Shown: positions 8,165-17,841, numbered from the stretch's first letter. The stretch is DNA of 64,000 nt from Fusibacter sp963666805 (GCA_963666805.2 CAXXWR010000007.1:1-64000), one strand, 5' to 3'. Numbers and translations are program-made. Notes: generated by a model from the sequence alone, not told the origin.

Positions 8165-9395
8165 GTGCATCCTCCTTAGGTTTTCGTAAAATATAATAAG
8201 GCTCTACGGGATATTCCATTGGCACTTCAATCAATTGCTGTGCGTGTGGCGCACGGTCAACCGATTGGCCCTTATCATTGATAATCGCAGTCACCTTTTG
8301 TGTATGACTATAGTAGTTTGGCCCCATTACCTCTATGGTTTCTCCTACACTAAAGTGATTTCTCTGCTCAATCAGTGCCATTTTTGTTTCTACATTATAT
8401 GATTTAACAAGCCCAATAAAATCGTACTCCCTTATATAAGAACTGCTCGCATAAAGTTGGTCAATTTCAGTTGGTTTGTTATAATAAAAACCTTTGGTAA
8501 ATTCACGATGAGATGCTTTTTTAATTTCATTAAGCCATTCAGGATTGTATTTAAAGTTTTCAGGATCTTTATAATACATATCAATCGCTTGACGGTAAAC
8601 TCTGACGATGTTGGCAACATAATAAACGCTTTTCATGCGCCCTTCAATTTTAAAACTATCAAGTCCAGATTGAATTAACTCTGGGATACTTTCGATCATA
8701 CACAAGTCTTTAGAATTGAAGAAAAAAGTACCTGCATCATTTTCAACAACAGGATAATACTCACCTTGTCTTGTTTTTTCTACAAGATGGTATTGCCATC
8801 TACACGGATGAGAACACGCACCACGATTAGCATCCCTATTGTTCATATAGTTACTTAAAAGGCATCTTCCAGAATAAGAAATACACATAGCACCATGAAT
8901 AAAGGCTTCAAGTTCTAAGTCTTCTGGTGTATTTTTTCGAATATCAGCAATCTCTTCAAACGATAATTCACGGGCTAAGATAACACGTTTTACCCCTTGC
9001 GAATGCCAAAATTTAGCACTGGCATAGTTGGTATTATTCGCCTGTGTGCTTAGATGAACTTCTAACTCAGGGGCTCTTTCTTTTACAAACATAAAAGTCC
9101 CTGGATCTGATAATATAACGGCATCAAGGCCAATTTCTCTAACCTCATCAATATAAGATTCCAAATAACGTATATCTTCATTGTGAGGGATAATATTAAG
9201 GGTCAAATAAACTTTTTTACCCCTTTCATGAGCAAAGGCTACCCCTTTTTTCATGTCTTCTATTGAAAAGTTCTTTGCTGCTGCCCTAAGTCCAAAAACT
9301 TGGCCACCAATATACACAGCATCAGCACCATATAAAATTGCAAATTTAAGTTTATCAAGATCGCCAGCGGGTGCTAACAATTCAATTTTTTTCAT
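8157..9395 (-). CDS. U32 family protein, probable tRNA U34 hydroxylation protein (TrhP-like)
   Basis: The 412-residue protein begins IELLAPAGDLDKLKFAILYGADAVY in the family manner and contains the U32 signature EAFIHGAMCISYSGRCLLS followed by a CSHPCRW cysteine pair. U32 proteins of this type bind an Fe-S cluster and in E. coli and B. subtilis are needed for prephenate-dependent 5-hydroxyuridine formation at tRNA position 34. The gene directly upstream is the methyltransferase that completes the pathway. Bacillus has two adjacent U32 genes here; only one is seen in this window. Confidence 0.87.
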   Translation of the reverse strand: MKKIELLAPAGDLDKLKFAILYGADAVYIGGQVFGLRAAAKNFSIEDMKKGVAFAHERGKKVYLTLNIIPHNEDIRYLESYIDEVREIGLDAVILSDPGTFMFVKERAPELEVHLSTQANNTNYASAKFWHSQGVKRVILARELSFEEIADIRKNTPEDLELEAFIHGAMCISYSGRCLLSNYMNNRDANRGACSHPCRWQYHLVEKTRQGEYYPVVENDAGTFFFNSKDLCMIESIPELIQSGLDSFKIEGRMKSVYYVANIVRVYRQAIDMYYKDPENFKYNPEWLNEIKKASHREFTKGFYYNKPTEIDQLYASSSYIREYDFIGLVKSYNVETKMALIEQRNHFSVGETIEVMGPNYYSHTQKVTAIINDKGQSVDRAPHAQQLIEVPMEYPVEPYYILRKPKEDAHE

Positions 9396-9398
9396 GAT

Positions 9399-10067
9399 TT
9401 ATTTCTCCTTCTTATAGCTTATAGCAAGGCCATCGCCCATCGGCATAATGGTGGTTTCAACCATTGGATGATCTGATATATTGGCCAAATATTTTCGCAT
9501 TCTTTTCACAATTGTAATCTTACGTCTGACAAGGTATTCATTCGTCGCAACCATTCCCTTGTAAAGGACATTATCAGAAACAATAATCCCACCTGGTCTA
9601 ACCTTATCAATCGCTTCATCAAAGAAGACTTGATAGTGTCCTTTAGCAGCGTCTATAAAAACTATATCGTAAGGTCCTTCTAAGGCATTTAGGGTTTCAC
9701 GCGCATCACCTTGATGGATACAGATGCTCGTTTCAGTTGTACCCAATTCCCGCAATTTATCAAACGTTTCTTTTGCTTTTTCTATCATAACTTCATTTTG
9801 TTCAAGTGTATCAATATGTCCCGTCTGCATTTCAAGTGCCATCAAACTGGCTGAATAACCTATAGCCGTCCCTACTTCAAGGACACGCTGGGGCTTAACC
9901 ATTTTAAAGAGCACTTTAAAATACTGTGCAATTTCAGGATGAATAATAGGCACTGCATGTTCATGTGCAAAATCTTCAAGCACTTTTAAGTGGTTTTCAT
10001 TTTCATTAAGAAGCGATCTAATATAATCTTCGACATAGTGATCGACAATTTTACTCTCCACCGACAT
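9399..10067 (-). CDS. trmR: O-methyltransferase, probable tRNA 5-hydroxyuridine methyltransferase TrmR
   Basis: A class I SAM methyltransferase of the COMT-like family, 222 residues. Motif I reads VLEVGTAIGYSASLMA, with later DIVFIDAAKGHY and SDNVLYKG metal-binding Asp/Asn residues. In Bacillus the corresponding YrrM methylates 5-hydroxyuridine 34 to 5-methoxyuridine. The neighbouring U32 gene and udk reproduce that context. The start at 10067 gives 17 bases of overlap with mltG. Confidence 0.85.
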   Translation of the reverse strand: MSVESKIVDHYVEDYIRSLLNENENHLKVLEDFAHEHAVPIIHPEIAQYFKVLFKMVKPQRVLEVGTAIGYSASLMALEMQTGHIDTLEQNEVMIEKAKETFDKLRELGTTETSICIHQGDARETLNALEGPYDIVFIDAAKGHYQVFFDEAIDKVRPGGIIVSDNVLYKGMVATNEYLVRRKITIVKRMRKYLANISDHPMVETTIMPMGDGLAISYKKEK

Positions 10068-11079
10068 TTGATTTCCCCTTTTCTTTATCACGATTATGGC
10101 CTTCTAATGTTTCATTAAAATAATGTGAGCCATCACCATTATTGGTTGTTACAAAGTATAAATAGTCTGTGTCATCTGGATAAAGTGCGGCAATAATCGC
10201 CTTTTCACCTGGAGAAGCAATCGGTGCAGGTGGCATTCCTGCATTGATATACGTATTAAATGGCGACTCAATAGCAATATCATCATAAGAAAGACGTTCT
10301 TTACGCTCTTTTAAAATGTATTGAACCGTCGCACACGATTGAAGTTTCATTCCTATATTGAGTCGATTGTGGAAAACACTTGAAACTATCGGTAATTCTG
10401 ATTCCAATTTGGTTTCTCTCTCAATAACAGAAGCCAGTGTAACCACTTGATTAACGGTCATTCCCATTTCAGATGCTCGGTCATAGTATTCAGGTTTGAA
10501 AATTTCATTAAAACGATCCAGCATACGGGTCACAATTTCTTTTTCACTGACACCTTTTTTAAAGACATAAGTATCAGGGAAAAGATAACCTTCTAAAAGA
10601 TAACTTCTATCTACTCCTTCTAAAAAAGGGTAATCAAAAGATTCGTTTTCAAGAACATCTCTGAAGGTATCTGCATCGACAATGCCATCTTCGCTGAGTT
10701 TGTCTACAATTTGCCTTACTTCATAGCCTTCTGGAATAGTGACTTTAACTGTTTCTATATAAACGTCTCCATCTGCAAGTTTATGAATAATAGATTCAAC
10801 ATCCATAGATTTCGAGAGTTTATAATCTCCCGCTTCCATTTTACCATCCATTTCCATCGTCTTCGCTTTTGCTTTAAAAGCATTAACATTTTGAATCAAA
10901 TTATTTTCATAGAGGATGTTGGCAATACTTGTGGTTGAAGCCCCTCTGGGCACCGTTACTAAAATTTCACTTGTATCACTAGGATCAACAGGTTCATTGT
11001 ATTTTTCTAAAATTGTAGCACAACCTGTTCCCATCACCATCATGCTTATCACTAAAACTAACAAAAATATTTTTTTCAT
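10051..11079 (-). CDS. mltG: Endolytic peptidoglycan transglycosylase MltG
   Basis: YceG-like lytic transglycosylase that cleaves nascent glycan strands. The 342-residue protein has a LysM-like segment (PRGASTTSIANILYENNLI), then the catalytic domain with VTLASVIERETKLESELP, where the Glu is catalytic, and NTYINAGMPPAPIASPG. The N-terminus MKKIFLLVLVISMMVMGTGC could be a lipoprotein signal with Cys20, unlike the usual transmembrane anchor. GGAGG is 8 bases before the chosen ATG at 11079. Confidence 0.92.
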   Translation of the reverse strand: MKKIFLLVLVISMMVMGTGCATILEKYNEPVDPSDTSEILVTVPRGASTTSIANILYENNLIQNVNAFKAKAKTMEMDGKMEAGDYKLSKSMDVESIIHKLADGDVYIETVKVTIPEGYEVRQIVDKLSEDGIVDADTFRDVLENESFDYPFLEGVDRSYLLEGYLFPDTYVFKKGVSEKEIVTRMLDRFNEIFKPEYYDRASEMGMTVNQVVTLASVIERETKLESELPIVSSVFHNRLNIGMKLQSCATVQYILKERKERLSYDDIAIESPFNTYINAGMPPAPIASPGEKAIIAALYPDDTDYLYFVTTNNGDGSHYFNETLEGHNRDKEKGKSNVGGE

Positions 11080-11120
11080 CGGTCTCTCCTCCACTCTGTA
11101 TCTACAGTGACATAAACACA

Positions 11121-11159
11121 GGAAAAGCCCAATCGGATTCTCACCCCTTGGACTTTTCC
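11121..11159 (-). terminator. Possible terminator or attenuator between rnj and mltG
   Basis: A 12-bp stem (arms 11121-11132 and 11148-11159, one wobble pair) lies between the RNase J stop and mltG. There is only a weak T-rich tail, so it may act as a partial terminator or RNA processing site. Confidence 0.45.
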
Positions 11160-11189
11160 ATTGTCATTAACTGACAATCATATTTTAAA

Positions 11190-13298
11190 TTAAACTTCCA
11201 TAAATATTGGAAGAATCATCGGTGAACGTTTTGTTGTTTGATAGATATATTGACTTAAAACATCTCTTACTGATGATTTTAAAGTTGCCCAATCTCTGAT
11301 GTTTTTATCAAAACAACGTGTTAATTCTTTTTCAATCACGCTTTTAGCAGAATCCATTAAAGCTTCTGATTCTCTCACGTATACAAAACCTCTTGAGATT
11401 AAATCAGGGCCGTTGACAAGTTGTCCTGATTCAGATGAAAGTGCAACAACGACAATAATAAGACCATCTTCTGATAAATGCTTTCTATCACGAAGAACAA
11501 TGTTCCCTACGTCGCCTACACCTAATCCGTCAACAAAGACACGACCCGCTTGAACCGGCTTAGCAAATTTAGCGCCTTCTGATGAAAACTCAACACCACT
11601 ACCATTACTCATAATAAAGATATCTCTTGAATTCATTCCTAAATCAAGAGCCAATTCTTTATGACGGTTAAGGTGCATAAATTCACCATGGACAGGCAAA
11701 AAGTATTTAGGTCTAACCAAAGAATGGATTAACTTGAGTTCTTCTTGCTTAGCATGACCAGAAACATGGACATCAGCAAGCGACTCATAAACCACGTTAG
11801 CCCCTTTTTGTGTCAATTGATTAATCACTTTATAAACGCTTTTTTCATTACCTGGGATAGGTGATGAAGAAAAAATAATTAAATCTCCTGGATGAATTTC
11901 AACCTGTCTGTGCTCAGAATTTGCCATTCTTGTAAGTGCACTCATGGGTTCACCTTGAGATCCAGTCGTTACAATGACAATTTCATTTTCTGGGTAACGA
12001 TCAATATCTCTAATATCTACGATAATATCTTCCGGGCATTTGAGGTAGCCAAGTTCCATTGCAACATTAGACACATTTACCATACTACGTCCCGAAAAAG
12101 TCACTTTTCTATCATTCATATGAGCTGCATTGACAATTTGTTGCAGACGGTGCACATTTGAAGCAAAAGAAGCCACAATAATCCTTGAATCGACATGACT
12201 AAAGAGACGTTCAAACGTATCTCCAACTGTACTTTCTGACATCGTGTACCCTTCTCTTACAACATTCGTACTATCTGCCAACAAAGCTAATACACCTTCT
12301 TGGCCCAACTCTGCAAAACGGTGTAAATCAATGTTTTGACCATCAATTGGTGTGTAATCAATTTTAAAGTCACCCGTAAAAATAATTTTACCTTGTGGTG
12401 TCCCAATTGCATAAGCCACTGCATCAGGAATACTGTGGCACACTCTAATAGGTTCCACATCAAATACACCTAGACGCAAATGCTGTCTTGGCTCAATAAC
12501 TTGTAATTTTTTAGTACTTAATTTATGTTCTTTTAATTTATTTTCAATCAATCCCAATGTTAAACGCGTTCCGTAAACCGGTACATCTAATTCCTTAAGC
12601 ACATACGGAATACCACCAATATGGTCTTCATGACCATGGGTAATCACAATTCCACGTACACGATTAGCATTTTTCTTAAGGTAAGTAAAATCAGGGATAA
12701 CCACATCAATACCCAAAAGTTCTTCTTCTGGGAAAGCGAGTCCGCTGTCCACTACCATAATATCATCGCCGTATTCAACAGCTGTCATATTTTTACCAAT
12801 TTCATTCAGCCCACCTAATGGGATAATTCTAAGTACCTTTTCACCATTTGAATTGGCATTGTTTTTATTTTTATTAGGCGTTCTTTTCGTATTTCTTTTA
12901 TTGTTTCCAGAACGCTTAGGTTTATTATCAACTGCCGCCTCTGCATTGGCATTGGCGTTTGATTTCGTATTGGCTTTAACATTTGTATTTGTTTTCGCCT
13001 TTGCATTGGTATGAGTCTTCGCATTAGTTTGAGTTGCTGCCTTTGAAGCACTCGACTGCTTGTTGGCAGATTGATTGTTTGAACGGTTAGTATTCTTACT
13101 GTTACCGTTACTTTTCTTAGGTTGACTTGCTACTTGTTGTTCAGCAGTCTCTCCTGTATTTTTTGAAGCTGGCTTTTTAGGGGTGTTGCGTTTTCTATTA
13201 TTAGTCTTATTTTGAGGCCCCTTATTGCCAGTTCCTGTCGCCGTTTTTTGTGGCGATTTTGATTGCGTTTCCGTTCCATTTACGTTTTGATTTGTCAT
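11190..13298 (-). CDS. rnj: Ribonuclease J family beta-CASP metallo-ribonuclease with long disordered N-terminus
   Basis: 5'-3' exonuclease/endonuclease of mRNA turnover. The core starts near residue 154 (VLRIIPLGGLNEIGKNM) and has the metal motif HGHEDH, the beta-CASP motifs TGDFKIDYTP and ADSTNV, and the C-terminal VSGHAKQEELK. Residues 1-152 are low complexity, rich in Asn, Lys, Thr, Ala and Ser with basic clusters and no predicted fold. The ATG at 13298 has GAAAGGTG upstream. The total of 702 residues exceeds the usual 550-560 because of this extension. Confidence 0.94.
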   Translation of the reverse strand: MTNQNVNGTETQSKSPQKTATGTGNKGPQNKTNNRKRNTPKKPASKNTGETAEQQVASQPKKSNGNSKNTNRSNNQSANKQSSASKAATQTNAKTHTNAKAKTNTNVKANTKSNANANAEAAVDNKPKRSGNNKRNTKRTPNKNKNNANSNGEKVLRIIPLGGLNEIGKNMTAVEYGDDIMVVDSGLAFPEEELLGIDVVIPDFTYLKKNANRVRGIVITHGHEDHIGGIPYVLKELDVPVYGTRLTLGLIENKLKEHKLSTKKLQVIEPRQHLRLGVFDVEPIRVCHSIPDAVAYAIGTPQGKIIFTGDFKIDYTPIDGQNIDLHRFAELGQEGVLALLADSTNVVREGYTMSESTVGDTFERLFSHVDSRIIVASFASNVHRLQQIVNAAHMNDRKVTFSGRSMVNVSNVAMELGYLKCPEDIIVDIRDIDRYPENEIVIVTTGSQGEPMSALTRMANSEHRQVEIHPGDLIIFSSSPIPGNEKSVYKVINQLTQKGANVVYESLADVHVSGHAKQEELKLIHSLVRPKYFLPVHGEFMHLNRHKELALDLGMNSRDIFIMSNGSGVEFSSEGAKFAKPVQAGRVFVDGLGVGDVGNIVLRDRKHLSEDGLIIVVVALSSESGQLVNGPDLISRGFVYVRESEALMDSAKSVIEKELTRCFDKNIRDWATLKSSVRDVLSQYIYQTTKRSPMILPIFMEV

Positions 13299-13383
13299 AA
13301 TTTTCACCTTTCTTAATTGCATTTGGATGCTTGATTAATCCGTTCTTCCAAATACTGAGATTATCGTTATGACAAAGGTTCTT

Positions 13384-13827
13384 TTAAGCTTGGTCCTTAC
13401 ACTCACTGCAGATGCCATAAAACTTTAGTTTATGATCTTCAATTTTAAAGTCATACTCCTTTTCAATTTCCTGTTCTAAATCATCTAACAAATCTCTTTC
13501 AACTTCTATAATTGCTCCACATTTTGAGCAAATAAGATGATGATGGTGATGTGTCCCATTATCGCAATAAAGTTCGTATCTTACACAGCCATCCTCTAAA
13601 TTAAGAGACGATACGACTTCTAGTTCCTCTAAAAGTTGTAAAGTCCTATAGACGGTTGCAAGACCCATTTCCGGATTCCTTTGTCTCACAATATCATAAA
13701 TTTCTTCTGTGCTAAGATGTTTTCCTTTGTTTTCTGCAATAGCTGCTATAATCGCTATTCTCTGCGGTGTTAACTTATACCCCGCTTCTTTTAACTTTAG
13801 TTTATACGCATCATAACATACTTCCAT
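13384..13827 (-). CDS. Fur family metal-dependent repressor
   Basis: The 147-residue protein has the winged helix (LTPQRIAIIAAIAENKGKHLSTEEIYD, with YRTLQLLEE) and then the metal-binding HHHHHLICSKCG with a C-terminal CSEC pair that would form the structural zinc site. Fur, PerR and Zur cannot be told apart from this alone. The chosen ATG at 13827 has GAGGTG four bases upstream. No clear Fur box is visible upstream. Confidence 0.9.
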   Translation of the reverse strand: MEVCYDAYKLKLKEAGYKLTPQRIAIIAAIAENKGKHLSTEEIYDIVRQRNPEMGLATVYRTLQLLEELEVVSSLNLEDGCVRYELYCDNGTHHHHHLICSKCGAIIEVERDLLDDLEQEIEKEYDFKIEDHKLKFYGICSECKDQA

Positions 13828-13883
13828 AAAACACCTCAATCACATATATTTTTTGATTATCAAACGTTACTTTTTTTAAAAAA

Positions 13884-14174
13884 TTAAGCTTCGTCTGTTT
13901 CTTCCAATAGTTCATTGTAAGCTTCTACAACTGTTTTTAATTCTTCTTCATTTTCAATTGATTCAAATACAAAATCATCGTCTTCTTCAAAAATTCTGAA
14001 AACGACAATTTCTTCTTCATCTTCTATATTTGATAAAATAGCATATTGATCATCATCTAAGTCAAGCGATGCTATAATATTAAATTTCACTAATTTTCCT
14101 TCTTCATCATACAATTCAATAATATCATCTGACGTTTCTTCTGCCATTGGAAACATGTCTTCTCCACTTTTCAT
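13884..14174 (-). CDS. DUF1292 family protein (YrzB-like)
   Basis: Very acidic 96-residue protein with the DUF1292 pattern DIIELYDEEGKLVKFNIIASLDL and EEEIVVFRIFEED. The function is unknown. In Bacillus yrzB lies directly after yrrK (ruvX), exactly as here, and before mltG. The ATG at 14174 has GAGGTG four bases upstream. A longer frame overlapping ruvX is not needed. Confidence 0.88.
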   Translation of the reverse strand: MKSGEDMFPMAEETSDDIIELYDEEGKLVKFNIIASLDLDDDQYAILSNIEDEEEIVVFRIFEEDDDFVFESIENEEELKTVVEAYNELLEETDEA

Positions 14175-14190
14175 ACTACACCTCGTTTTT

Positions 14191-14625
14191 TTATTTTTGG
14201 CCATCCAAATAGCCTTGTAAAATCAACGTTGCGGCTACCTTGTCAATGACATTTTTTCTTTTTTTACGGCTCATATCCGCTTCTATTAACATGCGCTGTG
14301 CGCCAATTGTCGTCAATCTTTCATCCCAGAAAACAACTTCTACAGGATTTTTAATTCTATCTGAATAATTCATTTTCTTTTCTAATTTAGCAATAAATGC
14401 TTGTGTTTTTTCACCTTGGGGACCTAATGTACCATTCATATTATAAGGTAACCCCGATACAACTTTAGTGACTTCATATTCTACGATTAAATCAATTAAC
14501 CTATCAATATCTTTTTTGATAGATTCTCTAAAAATGGTTTCTTTACCCTGTGCGGTAATAAGGAGTGCGTCACTAATCGCTACACCTATTGTTCTGTCTC
14601 CTACATCAAGTCCCATGACTCTCAT
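14191..14625 (-). CDS. ruvX: RuvX/YqgF family Holliday junction resolvase-like protein
   Basis: RNase H-fold nuclease, 144 residues, implicated in 16S pre-rRNA 5' processing (YqgF) and proposed in Holliday junction resolution. It begins MRVMGLDVGDRTIGVAISD with the first catalytic Asp, and has VSGLPYNMNGTLGPQ and FWDERLTT with the second acidic residue. Asp137 closes the triad near KVAATLILQGYL. GGAGG is 7 bases before the ATG at 14625. Confidence 0.94.
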   Translation of the reverse strand: MRVMGLDVGDRTIGVAISDALLITAQGKETIFRESIKKDIDRLIDLIVEYEVTKVVSGLPYNMNGTLGPQGEKTQAFIAKLEKKMNYSDRIKNPVEVVFWDERLTTIGAQRMLIEADMSRKKRKNVIDKVAATLILQGYLDGQK

Positions 14626-14759
14626 GTTATTTCCTCCATGAACTATCTCTTTAAGAATAGTTCTCACTTAAGTATAAACTAATTAGCCATTTTTGACAAC
14701 TGTTATTCTCAATTAAGACCGTTTATTCTCAATTAGTTTACATTTATTTCTCATTAAAT

Positions 14760-14803
14760 AAGAGGCCTCTTAATGATTTTACTCAAAAGAGGTCTCTTTT
14801 TTT
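14760..14803. terminator. Hairpin between ireB and ruvX
   Basis: Arms 14760-14771 and 14786-14797 pair with one wobble; the plus-strand side ends in seven Ts. No plus-strand gene precedes it. Read from the minus strand the tail is weaker (TTATTTAAT), so it may attenuate ireB read-through into ruvX. Confidence 0.55.
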
Positions 14804-14828
14804 ATAACATTTTTTCTTAACGTATTAA

Positions 14829-15089
14829 TTACTTATTCTTTTTATTATTGTTCATATAGTGCAGTAAGAGTTCTTCTAAAATTTCATCTCTTTCTACTTT
14901 TTTTATCATTGTTCTTGCATCATTATAAGTGGTGATATACGTTGGATCACCAGAAATTAGATACCCAACCAGCTGATTCACTGGATTATAGCCTTTTTCT
15001 TCAAGCGCATTAAAGACATAAAGTAGTATGTCTCTTTGGTTGCTCTGTTCCAAATATTCCTCAGTGCTAAATTTCATGGTTTCGTTCAT
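14829..15089 (-). CDS. ireB: IreB family regulatory phosphoprotein (DUF965)
   Basis: The 86-residue protein matches the YrzL/IreB family: MKFSTEEYLEQSNQRDILLY, then ALEEKGYNPVNQLVGYLISG and DPTYITTYNDAR. In Enterococcus IreB is phosphorylated by the PASTA kinase IreK and affects cephalosporin resistance; that role is not shown here. AAGGGGG precedes the ATG. It lies 50 bases after alaS, the standard alaS-ireB-ruvX order. Confidence 0.93.
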   Translation of the reverse strand: MNETMKFSTEEYLEQSNQRDILLYVFNALEEKGYNPVNQLVGYLISGDPTYITTYNDARTMIKKVERDEILEELLLHYMNNNKKNK

Positions 15090-15139
15090 GTATATACCCC
15101 CTTCTCATTGTTCACACGACTACTATACTTATACCCCAA

Positions 15140-17764
15140 TTATCCAAGCAAAGTATCAACTTTCGAAAGTGCTTCATCAACTTTTTCTGGTTTCTTGCCG
15201 CCTGCTTGTGCCAAATTCGGGCGACCACCGCCACCACCACCTGCTACTTTGGCAACTTCTCTAATAATATTTCCCGCATGTGCTCCTTTTTGAATAGCAC
15301 CTTCTGAAGCCATTGCAATAAATTGAACACTGCCATCTGTTACATTAGCTAAGACAATTAAGCTATCTGCACATTTATCTTTAATTTGATCCCCTAAGAG
15401 ACGTAAAGTTTCTGCATCAAGATTTTCATATTTAGCAGTAATGACTTTGATTCCTGCGATTGTTCTCGCTTGATTGATGAGCTTATCAACATCTCCAGCA
15501 GCTAATTTTTGCTTGATTTGTTCATTTTCTTTTTGCAGAGCCTTATGGTCTTCTAAAAGATTTTCTGTTTTTTTCACGATATCTGTTTTATTGGTTTTTA
15601 GCATATCAGATAAAGTCTCTAATTGATAGTCTAAATGGGTTAATAATTGATAAACTTTTTCACCAGTAATAGCCTCTACACGTCTAATACCTGCTGCAAC
15701 ACCTGATTCTGATACGATTTTAAACATGCCTGCTTCTGACGTGTTTGAAAGGTGTGTCCCCCCACAAAGTTCTACACTGTAGTCACCCATCGTTACAACA
15801 CGTACTTTATCACCGTATTTTTCGCTAAAGAGTGCCATTGCTCCTTTGGCTTTGGCTTCTTCAATTGGTAATTCTTCAACCACAATAGGTAAAGCACTAA
15901 AAATCTGTGTATTAACGTCTTTTTCAATAGCAATTAAATCCTCTGCTGAGATACTTTCAAAGTGAGAAAAATCAAATCTCAACCTATCTGGTGTGACATA
16001 AGATCCCGCTTGTTCCACATGAGAACCCAGACGATTTCTAAGTGCACTTTGAAGGATATGTGTCATACTATGGTTTCGAGCCGTTGCCAATCGTCTTTTT
16101 GAATCAACTTGAGTGGTCACGGTATCTCCCACTTTAATACTGCCTTCTTCAATAACGACTTGATGGGCAATACGACCGCCGGTGCTTTTTTTAGTATTGT
16201 TAACTTGTGCTAAGAAATGGTTGCCTTCAATCGTCCCCTTGTCGCCTACTTGACCGCCACCTTCTGGATAAAGTGTCGTTTGATCCAAAATAAGGGTCAC
16301 TTCCATACCCTCGCTCGCTTGATCTAATAAGACATCACTTGCAATAGCAAGTACTTTTGCATCAGCTTCTAATTGGTTATATCCTATAAAAGTAGAGGTC
16401 ATTTCTTTAGGTAATGCTTCAAGGACATCTGTTGCCCAGCCCAGTTCATCGCCATTTCCTCTCGCTGTTCTCGCTCTTTCTTTTTGAGCGGCCATTGCTG
16501 CATTAAAGCCTTCTTCATCAACAGTCATCTCTACTTCTTCAAGAATCTCTTTAGTGAGTTCAAGCGGAAAGCCATAGGTATCATAAAGTTCAAAGGCATC
16601 TTGACCTTTTAAAAGTTTTAATCCAGCTTCTTTAAGTCCTTTAATGTGCTCATTTAAGATGCCTAAACCTTGATCAATAGTGGTTTCAAAACGTTCTTCT
16701 TCTATTGTTACAATCTTTTTAATATAATCTTGTCTTTCCACCAAATTGCTGTAACTTACACCATATGACTCAATGACTGCATCTACTAAAGTGGTGAGAC
16801 TATTGCTTGCCATTCCCAGTGTTCTTGCATGTCTTGCTGCACGTCGTAAAATACGTCTTAATACATAACCTCTTCCTTCATTGTTAGGCATAATGCCATC
16901 ACCCACCATGAAAGTTACTGCCTTGATATGGTCTGTAATAATCCTAATTGAAATATCGGTTTGAGGGTTTTCGCCATAAGCAACTCCCGACATTTCAACA
17001 ACTTTATCTAAAATATGTTTAATGGTATCAATCTCAAAGATAGAATCGACGTCTTGCATAACACACGCAATCCGTTCAAGTCCCATGCCTGTATCAATAT
17101 TAGGATGAGATAAAGGATTATAATTGCCTTTTTCATCTTTTTCAAATTGCGTGAACACATGATTCCAGATTTCCATGAATCTTTCACATTCACATCCTGG
17201 TCTGCAAGTGTCTTCTCCGCAACCGTATGCCTCTCCACGGTCATAATAAATTTCTGAACAAGGACCACAAGGACCTGCTCCAATTTCCCAGAAATTATCT
17301 TCTCTACCTAAACGCGTAATGCGGTTTTCAGGAAGACCAATTTCATCTCTCCAAATCGCAAATGCTTCATCATCATCTTCAAAGACAGACGGCCACAATT
17401 TGTCAGCTGGCAGTTCTAAAACTTGCGTTAAAAATTCCCATCCAAAGGCAATGGATTCGCTTTTAAAATAGTCACCAAAAGAAAAATTCCCTAACATTTC
17501 AAAGAAAGTAGCATGACGTGCAGTAATACCTACATTTTCTATATCACCTGTTCTCATACACTTCTGGCAAGTCGCCATGCGTTCTTTAGGGGGTTCTTCA
17601 ATTCCCATAAAATAGCGCTTAAGGGGTTGCATCCCCGCATTTACTAAAAGTAAGCTTTTATCATTTTGAGGAACAAGCGGATAGCTCGCTCCCACATAGT
17701 GTCCCTTTGATTTGTAAAAATCCAAAAATGCTTTTCTAATGTCATTTAGTCCCATGTATTTCAT
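15140..17764 (-). CDS. alaS: Alanyl-tRNA synthetase
   Basis: Charges tRNA-Ala. The 874 residues are the usual length. The N-terminal class II domain has NAGMQPLKRYFMG and CGPCSEIYYDRG. The editing domain has HSMTH and CGGTH zinc ligands, and the C-Ala domain ends with GGGGGGRPNLAQAGGK. GAGGAGG is 8 bases before the ATG at 17764. A T-box leader upstream indicates control by uncharged tRNA-Ala. Confidence 0.97.
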   Translation of the reverse strand: MKYMGLNDIRKAFLDFYKSKGHYVGASYPLVPQNDKSLLLVNAGMQPLKRYFMGIEEPPKERMATCQKCMRTGDIENVGITARHATFFEMLGNFSFGDYFKSESIAFGWEFLTQVLELPADKLWPSVFEDDDEAFAIWRDEIGLPENRITRLGREDNFWEIGAGPCGPCSEIYYDRGEAYGCGEDTCRPGCECERFMEIWNHVFTQFEKDEKGNYNPLSHPNIDTGMGLERIACVMQDVDSIFEIDTIKHILDKVVEMSGVAYGENPQTDISIRIITDHIKAVTFMVGDGIMPNNEGRGYVLRRILRRAARHARTLGMASNSLTTLVDAVIESYGVSYSNLVERQDYIKKIVTIEEERFETTIDQGLGILNEHIKGLKEAGLKLLKGQDAFELYDTYGFPLELTKEILEEVEMTVDEEGFNAAMAAQKERARTARGNGDELGWATDVLEALPKEMTSTFIGYNQLEADAKVLAIASDVLLDQASEGMEVTLILDQTTLYPEGGGQVGDKGTIEGNHFLAQVNNTKKSTGGRIAHQVVIEEGSIKVGDTVTTQVDSKRRLATARNHSMTHILQSALRNRLGSHVEQAGSYVTPDRLRFDFSHFESISAEDLIAIEKDVNTQIFSALPIVVEELPIEEAKAKGAMALFSEKYGDKVRVVTMGDYSVELCGGTHLSNTSEAGMFKIVSESGVAAGIRRVEAITGEKVYQLLTHLDYQLETLSDMLKTNKTDIVKKTENLLEDHKALQKENEQIKQKLAAGDVDKLINQARTIAGIKVITAKYENLDAETLRLLGDQIKDKCADSLIVLANVTDGSVQFIAMASEGAIQKGAHAGNIIREVAKVAGGGGGGRPNLAQAGGKKPEKVDEALSKVDTLLG

Positions 17765-17841
17765 AACTGAGGCCTCCTCGATTTAAATTATTCTTATTCT
17801 ATGATAGATTTATGATAGCTACACGCCCTCAAATAAGCAAC

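Noticed and set aside
12880..13270. Repeated short units that could look like a minisatellite or CRISPR
   Set aside because: They are Asn/Ala/Lys/Thr codon repeats inside the RNase J coding frame, with no regular spacers.
15028..15293. Plus-strand frames antisense to alaS and ireB
   Set aside because: They reflect the Gly-rich end of AlaS read in reverse and have no start signals.
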